DNA from: Didymella arachidicola
Lineage: Eukaryota > Ascomycota > Dothideomycetes > Pleosporales > Didymellaceae
NCBI GenBank assembly: GCA_016630955.3
Contig: CM049999.1
Span: 372,001 to 436,000 of the forward strand
Direction: 5' to 3'
Length of the DNA stretch: 64,000 nucleotides
The translations under genes and the position numbers were made by a program. This document shows positions 9,008 to 20,208 of this stretch, in pieces (the stretch's first letter is position 1; the number at the start of each line of letters is the position of its first letter). The notes under the pieces are model-generated. The model was not told the origin of the DNA. It saw only the letters and a program-made list of their open reading frames with translations, and searched no databases.

Positions 9008-10398
9008 CTAGATATCTTTGACCAAATGCCACCCACCCCACCGATCCCTAAACATCATCCCCCGCTCCCCCAACTTCCCACTGACCCGCTGCTCCAACGT
9101 CCAATCCGCACACCGACTCTGGCAGTACATCTCCACGGGCCCCTTATCCCTATCGCTCTCCTCAACACCATTCGCGTACCCTCCGCTCCCGTAACCCTGG
9201 CGCGCCTTGATATACGCACTGAAGCGCCCGTAGCCTAGGATGCTGCCGTCGCTGTTGCGGAACGGGAGGGGCATGCTCGGGTCCATGGGGAAGTTGGCTG
9301 AGAGCGGGGAGTCGAAGACGGGGCTTCGCGGGGGAGAGAGCGAAGAGTGGCCTGATGGGAGACCCAGCCGGGAATATGCTTCTTCTGAGTTGACGCGTGA
9401 TAGGGCGGGGGACCATGCTGAGGATGCGGTTGAGGCGGTCAGTGTGCGGGCGCGGGTTGGCGTGTGTACCATTGTTCGTGAAACACCATCGCGCGCCATG
9501 GCTGCTAGGTCTTCATCGATAATTCCGGGGCGCGCTGGGCGGGGTGGAGGTGGACCGTTGGGGTTGGGACTGGGGTGCTTGTACGTTGGGTCGAAGTCGG
9601 GACGAAGGTGGTATTGCGCGGACGGGATCGGGCGGGAGATGGAGGTGACGCGAGCTTTGCTTGACTGAGACGAGCGTGAAGAGCGGTTTGACTCAGCTGC
9701 TCGAAGAAGAGATCGACGCAGCTTTGGCGAGGGCACATCGATGGGGATCTGTGGCATCGGTGGCGGAGGAGCGTTATGGTCACCTGCATTCGAGCGGAAA
9801 ATGCGCGAACCTACACGCTGTTAGCTGATGTCAATTCAGATAGTAGCATTGTCATACCAGACTTGCGCAGAGCTGCGAGACTTGGGCGCTTCTTAAGCTT
9901 TAGATCTGCTTGCTTAGTCTTGCACACTGCATTATCACCTGAGGTCGTTTGAGACTCAGAGGATGCTGACAGACAGGATGCTGGACGCGACGGAAGCGGT
10001 TTATCCGTGTCTTTTGATGTTGTGTCGACCGCAACGGCGGATGTTGCACCTGCGCGCTCAACGCGGTCATGATCCTTTGGCAGTGGCGGTGGAGGCCCTT
10101 CAGACGGATCGATATAAGGAGGAGTAGGCAGCGCCTTGTCGTTCTGCTTACGAAAGAATCGAGATGCTGCGCTTGTAAGCTATGGTCAAATACTTGTCCA
10201 TGTATAAACTCACGCTTCTTCTTCAAACCGCGTTCAATGCCGGCATCGAAGTCGAACTCCTGCTCTGTGGGTGTGATGGCGACCTTCTCGTCTTGAGTCG
10301 GGCTGTTCCTGAAGAACTGCGAGGCTATATTGTGGTTAGTCGCGGTCTTTGTGTCCTCCTGTTGCGCGGGACTCACTTTTGGTCCTGAGCCGGTTCAT
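9008..10398 (-). CDS. Unknown disordered basic/proline-rich protein
   Basis: Four exons: 10398-10377, 10324-10214, 10166-9858 and 9810-9008. Introns are 52, 47 and 47 nt; the first has GACTAAC and the last GCTAACA as branch point. Together they give 414 residues. The start ATG encodes MNRLRTKTSQFF. The protein is rich in Ser, Pro, Arg and Lys, with repeated basic blocks such as GLKKKPSRFFRKQN and LKKRPSLAALRKS, polyproline stretches, and an ordered-looking C-terminus (YGRFSAYIKARQGYG to RWGGWHLVKDI). It has no signal peptide, membrane segment or domain that I recognise. It looks like a lineage-specific fungal protein, possibly phosphorylated at its many SP/TP and RxxS sites. I give it no function. 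The exon chain is supported by frame continuity across three splice sites. Confidence 0.75.
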
Positions 10399-11685
10399 GA
10401 TGAAGAGCGCGCAAGGACGGATTGAGTGTGCAGTTGTAGGATTGAGTTGGCAGAGCTGGAAGCAGAAGTTGGGACAGGCCGGATCGCGTTCGTGATCAAA
10501 ATAGGAACTCCTTCTGTAGCGGGCTGTTGGTGACAGTGAAGTGAGCGCGACGCGCACATGGCATATTCACCGCACGGGACACTGCGCCTGATGTCACATT
10601 GATTGGTCGATTTGAGTCGGTTAGCGATAGGAGAAGTGAAAGCGTCTTCTTGCGGTCGTACATGTCGGTCTATGGGCTGTGACGTCGTTTCGCGTGGGAG
10701 ATAGTAGTCAGAGAGGGCGATTTTGAGCAAACGCACCGGCCTGGCGGTCACTAGCTGTACCAGTAGTGCAGCGAATGCAGGACCGATCCCGGAGTGCCTG
10801 AGATGTTGTTACCATATGGACAGTACTGTGCGACTGCTATTTGTTTAGTTGACGCGTTGGCAGATCCAGTCTCGTGCTGAGGTGTTAAGGTACCCGGACA
10901 CTAGCTTGAGCTGAGAGGCGGTCAAGTATCGTGCTTTCCTTGCTGGCTACAGATGGTACGATTTCACGGTCGACTGCTCTGTCTGGTCAGTCGACTGCAC
11001 GCTGCGCTGATCTTGTGTTACACCTGCGATTCATCAGCAGAACACCTCACCGTCACCGACCGCACCAAGGAAGAAGCTATAGGCATAAAACCCAATCCCT
11101 CTGGGACTGAGCCGAGCGTTATGCCCATATATTTTATTGATTTTTAAAAATGTTCTTTCGAGTAGAGGTCCGTAGTTGGAGTCGTGCCTGGGTCCAGGTG
11201 CGGATGGCAGAGCATTAGCAAAGAGGGCCCGCTGCTCAGAAGCCTGCCGGAGCACCTCGAGGGGAATAATGTAGACCAACAAAGTACCAAACCTGGTACC
11301 ATAAACCACGCCATTCCTGCTCTTAACACCATCGCCATGCATCTTACGCAAACAATGAGTCCCTGCAAGATGTGCCCGCCATGCCATGCCATAGCCTGGC
11401 GTAAGCCGATGAAACCATAGCGCATCCACCATAAATCCAGATGACATGCCAATCATGACCTGATAGTATGAAACCCATGTAGCGCCTAAGCAGAGAAAGA
11501 CAATCGCCATGCAACATGACGGTGAATATGACAAGAGCCCCCAAACAAAAAGCATATAGACAAACGAAGGTGATGAACATGAGCAAAGCAAACCATACTT
11601 CGCCCGCAAGCCATGGAATAAGACACAGTCACTCCTTGCGAGGACTGTGAGCACGTCTACTGGGAGAAGGCCTGGGTATCCGAGA
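10399..11685. other. Intergenic, about 1.3 kb, no gene supported
   Basis: It carries the promoter of the gene at 9008-10398 and the 3' UTR of the gene at 11686-13329. A long minus-strand open frame (11034-11696) starts at a GTG inside the end of the neighbouring coding sequence. It reads as a Cys/Trp-rich hydrophobic string without resemblance to a family, and I treat it as chance. Confidence 0.5.
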
Positions 11686-13329
11686 CTATCGAACACCTTC
11701 CCCGGCCAGGTTGAGATTGAGCATGCGCTTGAGATCCTTCTCTAGAGCCAATGTGTCAGGTGTCGCGGTCATGGGAGGTGGGACAGCGGTGGCTGGAGGC
11801 GCAGAAACAGCTAGCTGTTCTGCTGGCTTTGCCTTTGGTTTCGCAGATACTGATGCGGGCACAAAAGACATCATAGTCGTGGTAGGTCTGGGTGCGGTCG
11901 CTGGAGGGGCATTGGCGGCTGGCCGGCCATGCCTTGGACCCTGACCGTGGAAGTTACCCCTGCCGCGTTGGTGGTTGTCCTGGCGTTGCTGGTATCGACC
12001 GGGTGTCTGCGTAACGTGCTTGTTGGGCTGTCTTTGCTGAGGCTGGCCATAAGGCACAGATCCACGACGCGCATTCGCCGGTACCTGATTGTCGGTAGCT
12101 GGCTGACCACGCGAAAACGCATTGGGATCCATAGCATTGGCAGGGGGGATGGAAGGAAAGTCTTGGAACATGTTTTGTTGGACTGCAGGAGAGTCCGCAG
12201 TGACCTCGGTGCGCAAGCCCGAGTTGCGCTTCGGAGTGTCACCCTGCGCAGCTTTGAACATTGGTGAAAGGTTGCGGTTGCCGTAGAAGAAGTCTGGACC
12301 ATCCTGAGGGGCCTGCGCGGGCGTCGTAGGGCGCGAGACGCTACGGCTGACCGATGGACGACCGGTGTTGAAGGGAGAAGGTGTGAACTGGGGCGACTGG
12401 AGATTCGCCGAAGGCTGCGGTGCCTGTCGAGGTGGCGTCTCCATGGGTGCTTGCTGCTTCTTCTGAGACATGGACAGCCTGTTCATGAGATCCTGCATGA
12501 CATCGTTGCCGTTGTTTGTCTGTGGCATATCCTTCAATTGCGGCACCCTCGAGGGATCAGTCACAGAACGGTGTCCACCGGGTGACTGGAAAGGGGGTTG
12601 ATGCATGGGCGAGTTCCTGCCCTCCCCATCGAGCTCGATAGGGAAGACGTTGTACTCCTGCTGCTGTTGCTGGGGCCTAACTGGAGGGTGGGTGGGGCTG
12701 AAAGTCAGGTTCTTGGCTCGCTCAGCCTTGTCAGCCTTGAACAGCATGTCGAGAGGCGAGTCTTCATGGCGTGCAGGAATGGCAATGGGCGCTCGCGACG
12801 GCGAAGGAGTCGGGCTCGCTGAATCAGAGCCAGAGCTGTTTTCCGGAGGCGGCGTTGGAGGGCTACCCGCTGTCTTTGCCGGGACCGAGCGAGACAGAAA
12901 CTTGGGGATAGGCAGGGCCGAAGGAGCCGGAGATGCGTGGAAGGTGGGGCCGGCGTAGGCGCCTTGTTTCTTCAGCGGAGTGGCAGAGGTACGGTTCGCG
13001 GCAGCTTCGGTGTCGGTCAGGGAGGTTTGCGCGCCCATGGGTGAGAAGGTTCGGTCGTGCGACTGCTGCCCACGTATATGCTTCTTGCCGCTGCGGGGGG
13101 GTGCTCGGGCGTCGTCGGTGGTGTAGGCGCCGGCGCCCTCTGACAGCGAGGGGTTGGCGCGCGGCGCCTTGCTCGGGGATGCATGCGCGGCACTGTGGTT
13201 GTTCCTGCCGCCTCTCGGCCGGCGCTGTGAGTGTCTGCCGTTGGTGTTCTCCTGTGCGGGCTGAGCGGCGCTCGGCTGGCGCTGGCCGCGCGGGGCGCGA
13301 GGAGAGGCTATACTGTGGCCAGTCGACAT
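11686..13329 (-). CDS. Edc1/PNRC-like mRNA decapping enhancer
   Basis: 547 residues from the first true ATG (13327-13329, MSTGHSIAS); no intron is needed. Almost the whole protein is low-complexity (Ser, Pro, Gln, Ala, Arg/Gly), so it should be disordered. The diagnostic part is residues 125-144: YAGPTF, then HASPAPSA, then LPIPKF. In yeast Edc1/Edc2 and metazoan PNRC2 the YAGxxF motif stimulates Dcp2, and the following short proline motif (LPxP) docks on the EVH1 domain of Dcp1. Next come SPPTPPP and a conserved-looking SPLDMLFKADKAERAK. The C-terminus (TLALEKDLKRMLNLNL) could form a short leucine-rich helix. An RG-rich patch near residue 460 could bind RNA. I infer a cytoplasmic activator of decapping. 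The family call rests on these motifs alone. Confidence 0.72.
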   Translation of the reverse strand: MSTGHSIASPRAPRGQRQPSAAQPAQENTNGRHSQRRPRGGRNNHSAAHASPSKAPRANPSLSEGAGAYTTDDARAPPRSGKKHIRGQQSHDRTFSPMGAQTSLTDTEAAANRTSATPLKKQGAYAGPTFHASPAPSALPIPKFLSRSVPAKTAGSPPTPPPENSSGSDSASPTPSPSRAPIAIPARHEDSPLDMLFKADKAERAKNLTFSPTHPPVRPQQQQQEYNVFPIELDGEGRNSPMHQPPFQSPGGHRSVTDPSRVPQLKDMPQTNNGNDVMQDLMNRLSMSQKKQQAPMETPPRQAPQPSANLQSPQFTPSPFNTGRPSVSRSVSRPTTPAQAPQDGPDFFYGNRNLSPMFKAAQGDTPKRNSGLRTEVTADSPAVQQNMFQDFPSIPPANAMDPNAFSRGQPATDNQVPANARRGSVPYGQPQQRQPNKHVTQTPGRYQQRQDNHQRGRGNFHGQGPRHGRPAANAPPATAPRPTTTMMSFVPASVSAKPKAKPAEQLAVSAPPATAVPPPMTATPDTLALEKDLKRMLNLNLAGEGVR

Positions 13330-14149
13330 ACAAGGCAGGCGCACGATGTGAGTGTGTGAGTGTGTGAGTGGAAGGGGCGGCGACTGTGCGAGACGTCGTC
13401 GGGGTGCGGTTGGCTGGGGTCGAGATCAACTGGTGTCGCGGGCGGACGGGGCGGTTGCGCGGGTGTGACAAGGCGTGGTTGTGTGGGTGCGAGAGAGTGA
13501 AGGGTTCATATCCAGAGCGCAAGCGTGGTGATGGGCGCGGGCCGTCGTGTGAAACGGGCGAGGACGAGGGGCGAGAGCGGAGAGTGGAGAGAGAGACGTT
13601 GTCGGTTGCGTCGGCGGTGCCTATGCGGAGTTGGCGCAGCCTTGTTCTTCGGGCAGCGAGCGTCACAGCCTCAGCCTGAACTCGGCCAGGCACTGACGCA
13701 AGCGGTCAAGCGGCGCGTGCGAGCGCCATCTTGAGCCCCTGCGACTGCAGCGCGCATTGAGAAAATGTGTGCGTGAACGAGAGCCCTGGCAAAGGGTCTG
13801 CAGGCGACTACTCTGCGTGTCTGCATACGGTTCCAGCGGTTTCACGGCTGCTCGCCCTCGCTTCCAGGGCATGCTCTGTCGGGCCTGTGGCGTCTCCAAC
13901 GGATCGAAGCCGCTGGTCTGTGCTGTGCTGCAGCGAGCTCCGCAGGCACGACCGCCTGTTGCCTCTTCGAACTGCGAACGGACAGCGACCAGGCAGTCAG
14001 CTCCCTCCCTCTACGCTGCGCCCTGATTCGTCCACGAGCTGCACGCCTTGTCCTCCCACTCACCACTGCCGCCGACACCGCCGTCAACCGCCGCCACCGT
14101 CGTCGAACAGCTCCATCGACTCCCCGCAACCCCCACATCGTCAGCAGCC
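13330..14149. other. Divergent promoter region, Edc1-like gene and RBX1
   Basis: 820 bp between two start codons pointing outward. It contains a GTGTGA-type tandem repeat at about 13346-13370 just upstream of the Edc1-like start, and GC-rich sequence giving long but composition-driven open frames. No further gene is supported. Confidence 0.5.
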
Positions 14150-14606
<457 letters not shown>

Positions 14607-14816
14607 AGGGTGGGAGATGCCGTCTACTGTGTATAGCAAGCAGCGCTGGGTCTGGGTTTCATTACGGACGTCTGGCGTCACTGGGCTTACAAAAGGTCAT
14701 GAGAACACGAGAGCAGATTAGCACCACCGGCGATTCGTCGACTGGATCAACCATAGTACGGTCATGATATTGCCTTGATCCATGCCTGCACTTGTCCAAA
14801 TTCTGCACTGCAGCGT

Positions 14817-15227
14817 CTATCCAACCTTCTGGCCGTCTACGTTGATGCTGTAGCTCGAAGCTGTTGCGTTGTGCGCAGGGAGCCAGTCCTCCGGGTTCTT
14901 GTTGTAGAAGGGCCACGGCGGGACGACGACGAGGAATGTGAGGGCGGTGCCGGCGAGGCCAATGTAGAGCGCGAGTTTGATGTCCTGCTGCGCGAAGCCG
15001 ACGAGAAAGGCAATGATCTGGGCTGGTGAGCGCTGTGAAGCTTGTGTCGAGTGAAACCAAAACATACACCTGCGGCCCCAAGCAGCACTGTAGTCAGCAT
15101 CTCCGCCAGGCGCTGGCCCTCAAAGTCCTGCACGGGTCAGTCTCCCTCCCAGCGGTCGGCGAATCGCTGCACCTACAATCTGGCCCTCGACTGCCTCGCG
15201 CACCTGCTCGAGCATCTGTTCGGACAT
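14817..15227 (-). CDS. spc1: Signal peptidase complex subunit SPC1 (SPC12)
   Basis: Three exons (15227-15177, 15127-15070, 15022-14817) encode 104 residues. The N-terminus is MSEQMLEQVREAVEGQIDFE. Two membrane spans follow: AEMLTTVLLGAAAQIIAFLVG and the LALYIGLAGTALTFLVVVPPW segment. The product ends in the PFYNKNPEDWLP block typical of the 12-kDa subunit. SPC1 is a non-catalytic ER membrane subunit that shields transmembrane helices from signal peptidase. The second intron cuts inside the first membrane span, and only the CTCACCAG acceptor at 15023 keeps the frame (GAA|AQIIAF). Confidence 0.94.
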
Positions 15228-16457
15228 GGCGGCGATGTGCCGTGCTGACGTCGCTGGTTACGTTGCTGATCTGGTGGCTGGTCTCGTTGCTGGTCACGAT
15301 GCTGCGGGTGCGATCAGTAAACCGTGTTGCCTCGCGTTACTGAGCGAGTGTTCCAGGACGTTCCTGGCGCTGCGGTGCTTCGACGGCCGATGAGCCCAGG
15401 TGGCAGCTTCGCCCGCGACGCGCCCGCAGGGATCTCAGCCGCACACAGCCACACTCGCTCCCGCGGGACGCGATGCAAGGCTGGACGAGCCTCAACGCAC
15501 CGGGCGCCCCCATGCATGCATGTGACAGGCCAAACACTGCCTGCGCATTCTCAAAGCCAGTAAGAGCGCCACAGGGAGTCACCTGTTTCAGCTGCTCGAT
15601 CCAGGAGGCCCTGGTCTGGATGCGTCACTTTCAGCGCATGTTGCCGTAGCATCGAGCCAAAAGACAGCTCTCGGCCGTGGTCCCGGTGCCCCAAGAAAAA
15701 GGCTTTTCAAGCTTGACACCCGCCGCCCGTGCACTACACTTAAACCTCACGCCTGCCCACCTCTGCCCAAACACCACCGCACCGTCCCCAGGACCTTGTA
15801 AACCCCCTAACAAACAACGCCAAAACACCAGCTTTCGATTTCGCCCAGTACGCTCGCCGCCAACACCAGCGACTGCACGTCACGGGCTGCATCGCTGACT
15901 CGCTCTCAGGAAATCCCTCAACCTCCAGTGGACGTTTCCGCCCACAACTGCGACTGATCGGATCCGGGGCCCCCGTTTCGATCAGCATCACCATTCACTT
16001 CGCTCCCTGACGCCTCGGCGTCCTCCCAAAACAAACCATCAAGTTGGCGGGGCTTTACCTTCACAAGTTCTCCTCCATCCGTCCCCTTCTCGGCCCCAAG
16101 GCGTGGGTCTACGGAGGCGACTACAAGAAGCCGCCATAACTGGGCTTTATCAAGCTACAGACACACTCGCTCTTGTTATACGTACTTACAAATCCTTCCT
16201 CGTTCCTCAGAATCAGGAAGTCTGGCTACCGGAAATTTCCCCCCAGCGGCTGAGTGTAGGGGAGGACCCTACGCAAGGCCTCTAGTCAAGTTGAACGCGC
16301 CTTAGAGGTGAGCGCTCACAAGCGACTCGCCGAACCTTGAGGTTTCTTGCGCTGCAAGAGATCTTCATCTGGACCGTTCACAACAACAAATCTGGCTTCA
16401 GCAAGCAAAGGAACACAACCCTTTGAGTCCAGCTCATTCGCAGCCTGAGCCGCCAAC
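15228..16457. other. Intergenic, about 1.2 kb
   Basis: Divergent region between SPC1 and the CorA-type transporter. The part from about 15.7 kb is CT- and C-rich, like a fungal promoter and leader. Several short open frames occur, none with a family resemblance. No RNA gene was recognised. Confidence 0.5.
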
Positions 16458-18440
16458 ATGTCCCACACTCCACGATCTGAAAGGTCCGAGACGAGGTTTA
16501 GCACCCCGGTCTCCGACCTCGACGATCACCGCCGCCAGCCCCAGTCCATGCCTCGCGCCGACTCGCCGCCTCCTGCTCGCTCGCGCCGGCCGACCTTTGC
16601 TAGCGTCAACGGCCAAGTCGAACGCCCAAACCTGCTCGTCCAAGTCAACGAAGCTCTCGAGGCAGGTGGAATCACTGCGCGCGACTTTGAGGAGAATGCG
16701 GTGGTAGAAGATGATGGTCCATACCTGTCCCCCGACGGCTTCGGCCGCCGTGGCTCTGTTCAACCCCACAGCCCATCTCTGCGCCGCGACACTTTCAGGC
16801 GCCCTCGCGACCCGGCCATCGAGCGCCTCGTCAGGTCTCGCGCATCCTCTACGACCTCGCGCTCAACATCCCCTCCCAACTCCGTGGATGCTTTCGCCGG
16901 GCCCAATCGTCGCCGTGAGCGCGCCAATACTGCCAACAGTCGCCCGCCATCGTTCGTCGAGCTCGGTCTTCAGCGGACGCACTCAAGGGCCACCGCACGC
17001 CGTCCTACCATCAGCGATGAGCGCCCCGACGATGTCAAGAGCGTCAAAACCGTGTCAGCCGCCAGCTCTGCCGAGGAGGACGTGTGCTTTCCGGTAGAAG
17101 AGGACTTTGGCAAGACCACACGCTTTGACTACGAAGAGCTTGAGGAATTCGTGGCAGAGTGTCAAGAGAGGACCCCAATTGCCCAGAACTTGCGGCACAA
17201 GCCTAGCGTTGCGTCTCAGATGTCTAAGAAGGTCTTCTCCGACCTTCGACCCAAGTCTAGCCAGACTAACCGCAAGGACGACATCGAGACTGCGACTTTG
17301 AAGGATGTCGATCCAGCCATTCAAGAGAAGCTTGCAGAGGAGGGCTTGGCGCACATGTACAATGAGAACAAGAAGGACGCATCTGGCCTGTCTGGCAATC
17401 GTTTCACTTTCTTCTCGTCCGAGCTGGACGACACGATCCATGCTGCGGAGCTCGGCGGTCTACTCATGCCCGGCGAGCGCTTCCGCGACCTCTTCGAGAC
17501 CCCTCCAGATGGCGGCGTCTTCTGGATGGACATGGTCAACCCAACTGAGGAGGAAGTCTTCGCCATCTGCAAGGCGTTCGGTGTGCATCCTCTTACTCGT
17601 GAAGATATCTGCATTCAGGAGCCACGTGAGAAGGTTGAGCTGTTCCACCAGTACTACTTTGTGTCTTTCCGCTCCTTCTACCAAGCCGATAAGGAGTCTG
17701 AGGATTACCTGGAGCCGCTCAACTTCTATGCAGTAGTGTTCAAGGAGGGGCTGTTGACGTTCACGTTCTCCGAGAGCCCTCACACTCTTAACGTGCGCAA
17801 GCGTATCAGCCGCCTCCGCGACTACATCAACCTCAACGCCGACTGGATCTGCTACGCCCTCATCGACGACATCGTCGACAGCTTCGGTCCCGTCATCCGC
17901 GGCATCGAAGACGAAGCCGAGGCCATCGAGGACCAAGTCTTCACAGCCCGTATCGAAGACTCCCGCGCCATCCTGCGCGCTGTTGGCGACGCCCGCAAGC
18001 GCGTCATGCAGCTGCTGCGCCTCCTCGGCGGCAAGGCAGACGTCATCAAGGGCTTCGCCAAGCGCTGCAACGAATCCTACAGCGTCGCACCCCGCGGCGA
18101 CGTCGGTCTCTACCTCAGCGATATCCAAGACCACGTCGTCACCATGATGTCCAACCTGGCCCATTTCGAGAAGATGCTGAGTCGCGCCCACTCCAACTAC
18201 CTCGCGCAGATCTCGGTCGACCAGGTCATCCAGGGCAACGCTAGCAACGACACCTTGCAGAAGGTCACGGTCATCGCGACCATTCTCGTTCCTCTCAATT
18301 TGATCTGTGGTCTGTTTGGCATGAACGTCCGCGTCCCCGGACAGGATGGCAGCCCGGCGTGGTTCTATGGTATCCTCGGCACGATCGCAATGTTCGTTGC
18401 GGTCTGCTTGAGCGTTGCTAGGAGGCTGAGGTATATCTGA
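16458..18440 (+). CDS. CorA-family magnesium transporter (Alr1/Mnr2 type)
   Basis: 660 residues in one exon. The N-terminal 250 residues are Ser/Arg/Pro-rich and probably cytosolic and regulatory. The CorA domain follows: PDGGVFWMDMVNPTEEEVFAI, FGVHPLTREDICIQEPREKVE, YYFVSFRSF, then a long helix bundle (ADWICYALIDDIVDSF, RKRVMQLLRLLGGKADVI). At the C-terminus lie two membrane spans with the signature GMN at residues 621-623 (FGMNVRVPGQDG) between them, and a short basic tail (ARRLRYI). The family moves Mg2+ as a pentameric channel. Fungal members work at the plasma membrane (Alr1) or vacuole (Mnr2); the length and Ser-rich head fit either, so I leave the subfamily open. Confidence 0.93.
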   Translation: MSHTPRSERSETRFSTPVSDLDDHRRQPQSMPRADSPPPARSRRPTFASVNGQVERPNLLVQVNEALEAGGITARDFEENAVVEDDGPYLSPDGFGRRGSVQPHSPSLRRDTFRRPRDPAIERLVRSRASSTTSRSTSPPNSVDAFAGPNRRRERANTANSRPPSFVELGLQRTHSRATARRPTISDERPDDVKSVKTVSAASSAEEDVCFPVEEDFGKTTRFDYEELEEFVAECQERTPIAQNLRHKPSVASQMSKKVFSDLRPKSSQTNRKDDIETATLKDVDPAIQEKLAEEGLAHMYNENKKDASGLSGNRFTFFSSELDDTIHAAELGGLLMPGERFRDLFETPPDGGVFWMDMVNPTEEEVFAICKAFGVHPLTREDICIQEPREKVELFHQYYFVSFRSFYQADKESEDYLEPLNFYAVVFKEGLLTFTFSESPHTLNVRKRISRLRDYINLNADWICYALIDDIVDSFGPVIRGIEDEAEAIEDQVFTARIEDSRAILRAVGDARKRVMQLLRLLGGKADVIKGFAKRCNESYSVAPRGDVGLYLSDIQDHVVTMMSNLAHFEKMLSRAHSNYLAQISVDQVIQGNASNDTLQKVTVIATILVPLNLICGLFGMNVRVPGQDGSPAWFYGILGTIAMFVAVCLSVARRLRYI

Positions 18441-18859
18441 TGATGTTGTCAGTTCTCCTATGTTTAATTCCATCTCCCTCTTGCGCTGTACTTTTCTATT
18501 ATAGTTTGTTGGTTGTTGTTCGACACGAAACTCACGATGCCACGATGGTTCTTGGTGTGCACACTTGTACAGCGAGGTGTCGGTTTTTTTCGGTTAATTC
18601 CTGTTCTTTTAGTCCCACTATACATAAATGAAAAGTCGTTGGCCAATTTTGAAAGTCAACATGCCAGTACTCCAATTAAATCAAACCGTAGCTGCAACTC
18701 ATTCCCCCAGCGTGGGAAGTCACCGCACCGCACCCCACTCCAAAACAGAGCAAACCGCTCGTTTTACCACATTTCTGCCACTTCAAACACTCGGATACTA
18801 ACACGCACTTGCTCGCGCTCAACCGCACCCTTGTACTCTGAGTATCTTTACAACATGGA
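18441..18859. other. Intergenic, 3' region of the Mg transporter
   Basis: AT-richer than the flanking genes. It contains the 3' UTR of the CorA-type gene. I see no gene or RNA here. Confidence 0.45.
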
Positions 18860-19544
18860 ACCTCAGAATCAAAAGTGGCACTCTCCGGGCTGGAAAATTT
18901 CGAGGCCTTGGACCCCACTGACTGTGTACCAAGAGGCTATGCTATCGTCAACGTGGACACACGCGGCACCGGCGACAGTGACGGCCACATGGTGATCTTG
19001 GGTACACAAGAGGCGGAGGACGGACACGACACGACTGAGGCTCTCGCAAAGCTCTCGTGGTGTACAGGATCCATCGGTCTTGCAGGCAACTCACATCTTG
19101 CGATTGCACGGTGGTTCATCGCCGCCCAACGGTCACCAAGTCTGATAGCCATCGCGCCGTTCGAAGGATGCGGCGATCTGTTCCGTGAATAGTTTGCTCG
19201 CAGTGGTATCTACGTTGGTGATCGGTTCGACAAACTAATCGTCAAGTACATGCTACAAGGCAAGAACGGGGTGAAAAGCTTCCGCCAGATGTTTAAGGAG
19301 CACCCTGTAGCAAACGAGTGGGGAAATACTCACAAGAGATGGAGGAGACGCTGCTCCAGGCACAGCCATCAGGCTCGATATCGGCATTTGGGCGATGGGA
19401 ATCGAGTATGAGGCATGTGAGAGTTTGAGAATCTCAGTCTCCGTCGACAATTTCGCAACCAGTGAGCACTTGCTCAACCGGGGAACACATAGGGTACATT
19501 TCGATGCGGAGCACCCAGACCATGTTCTTTTGCCTTTCGTATAG
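18860..19544 (+). pseudogene. CocE/S15-type hydrolase remnant
   Basis: The first segment (to 19192) reads SGLENFEALDP, VPRGYAIVNVDTRGTGDSDG, GTQEAEDGHD and SIGLAGNSHLAIARWFIAAQ. This is the alpha/beta-hydrolase core of the CocE/NonD X-Pro dipeptidyl-peptidase family, with the nucleophile serine in GNSH. An in-frame TAG (19190-19192) interrupts it. The frame then goes on as FARSGIYVGDRFDKLIVKYM up to NEWGN. A jump to another frame follows, with the C-terminal jelly-roll end of the family: AIRLDIGIWAMGIEYEACE, HRVHFDAEHPDHVLLPF, stop at 19542-19544. The family's middle part is absent, and I see no proper start region. One stop, one frame change and a large internal loss make it a pseudogene. 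Its source gene is not in the window. Confidence 0.8.
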
Positions 19545-20208
19545 GTTGGAGTGACAGTCGCTCGAGCTGAATATGAGGGAAAGCACGAGTGCGCTGCCTC
19601 ATCATCTGAAATAGACCGTCTTGACATTACTTCCACCAACTCGTCGTGACAACATTCCCACCAACTCTGCACCATGTTCTAGACATTAAGAGATGCTTCA
19701 GACCTTGTAAGAGATCCCTAACACGCATAAGTCAGTACGGAGAGCGCTGTTCATGCACTTTGCTATTTGTTTGACGCGCCAGCGCGCGTCTCATGCTGCA
19801 TGAGATCTAAACAAGCCACAGCGGGTGCAGCACCATGGACACCCATCAATATACATACTCCTGCCCTTCAAAGACGCTCGAGGTATGTTCTGTCATCCAG
19901 ACGTGTCAGCCTTGGAAAATCATGTCTACCCCAAAGAAGCCCGCTCTGCTTCTTGCTATACTTTCACATTATCATTTCTACATTGTTTCTCAAACCTCAG
20001 TGGTATCCAGCCTCTGGGTGAAAATACTTTCACTTTGTAGGAACCTTCCTAATGGCAATATAGATGCACACTAGTCGCACCGTGCGAGACGACGAACGCT
20101 TTCACCAACCGTAGCTGCGCCTATATAACGTCGCGCAGCTGCCTGGATGTCTCACTTCGCCACATCAATCCTCCACTTCAACCTCCACCAAACCGACCTG
20201 CATCAGTG
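19545..20208. other. Intergenic, no gene supported
   Basis: Short open frames only. The last 150 bp before 20209 are C/A-rich and likely the promoter and leader of the RBR ligase gene. Confidence 0.45.

Noticed and set aside
11034..11696. 220-codon minus-strand open frame rich in Cys, Trp and Leu
   Set aside because: It begins at a GTG inside the end of the Edc1-like coding sequence, has no family resemblance, and lies where that gene's 3' UTR must be.
12863..13693. 276-codon minus-strand Arg/Pro/Ala-rich frame
   Set aside because: It overlaps the Edc1-like gene in another frame and reflects GC-rich codon bias.
17460..18473. 337-codon frame on the minus strand of the CorA gene
   Set aside because: Antisense shadow; Val/Asp/Ala/Glu composition mirrors the codon pattern of the true gene, which has the GMN signature.
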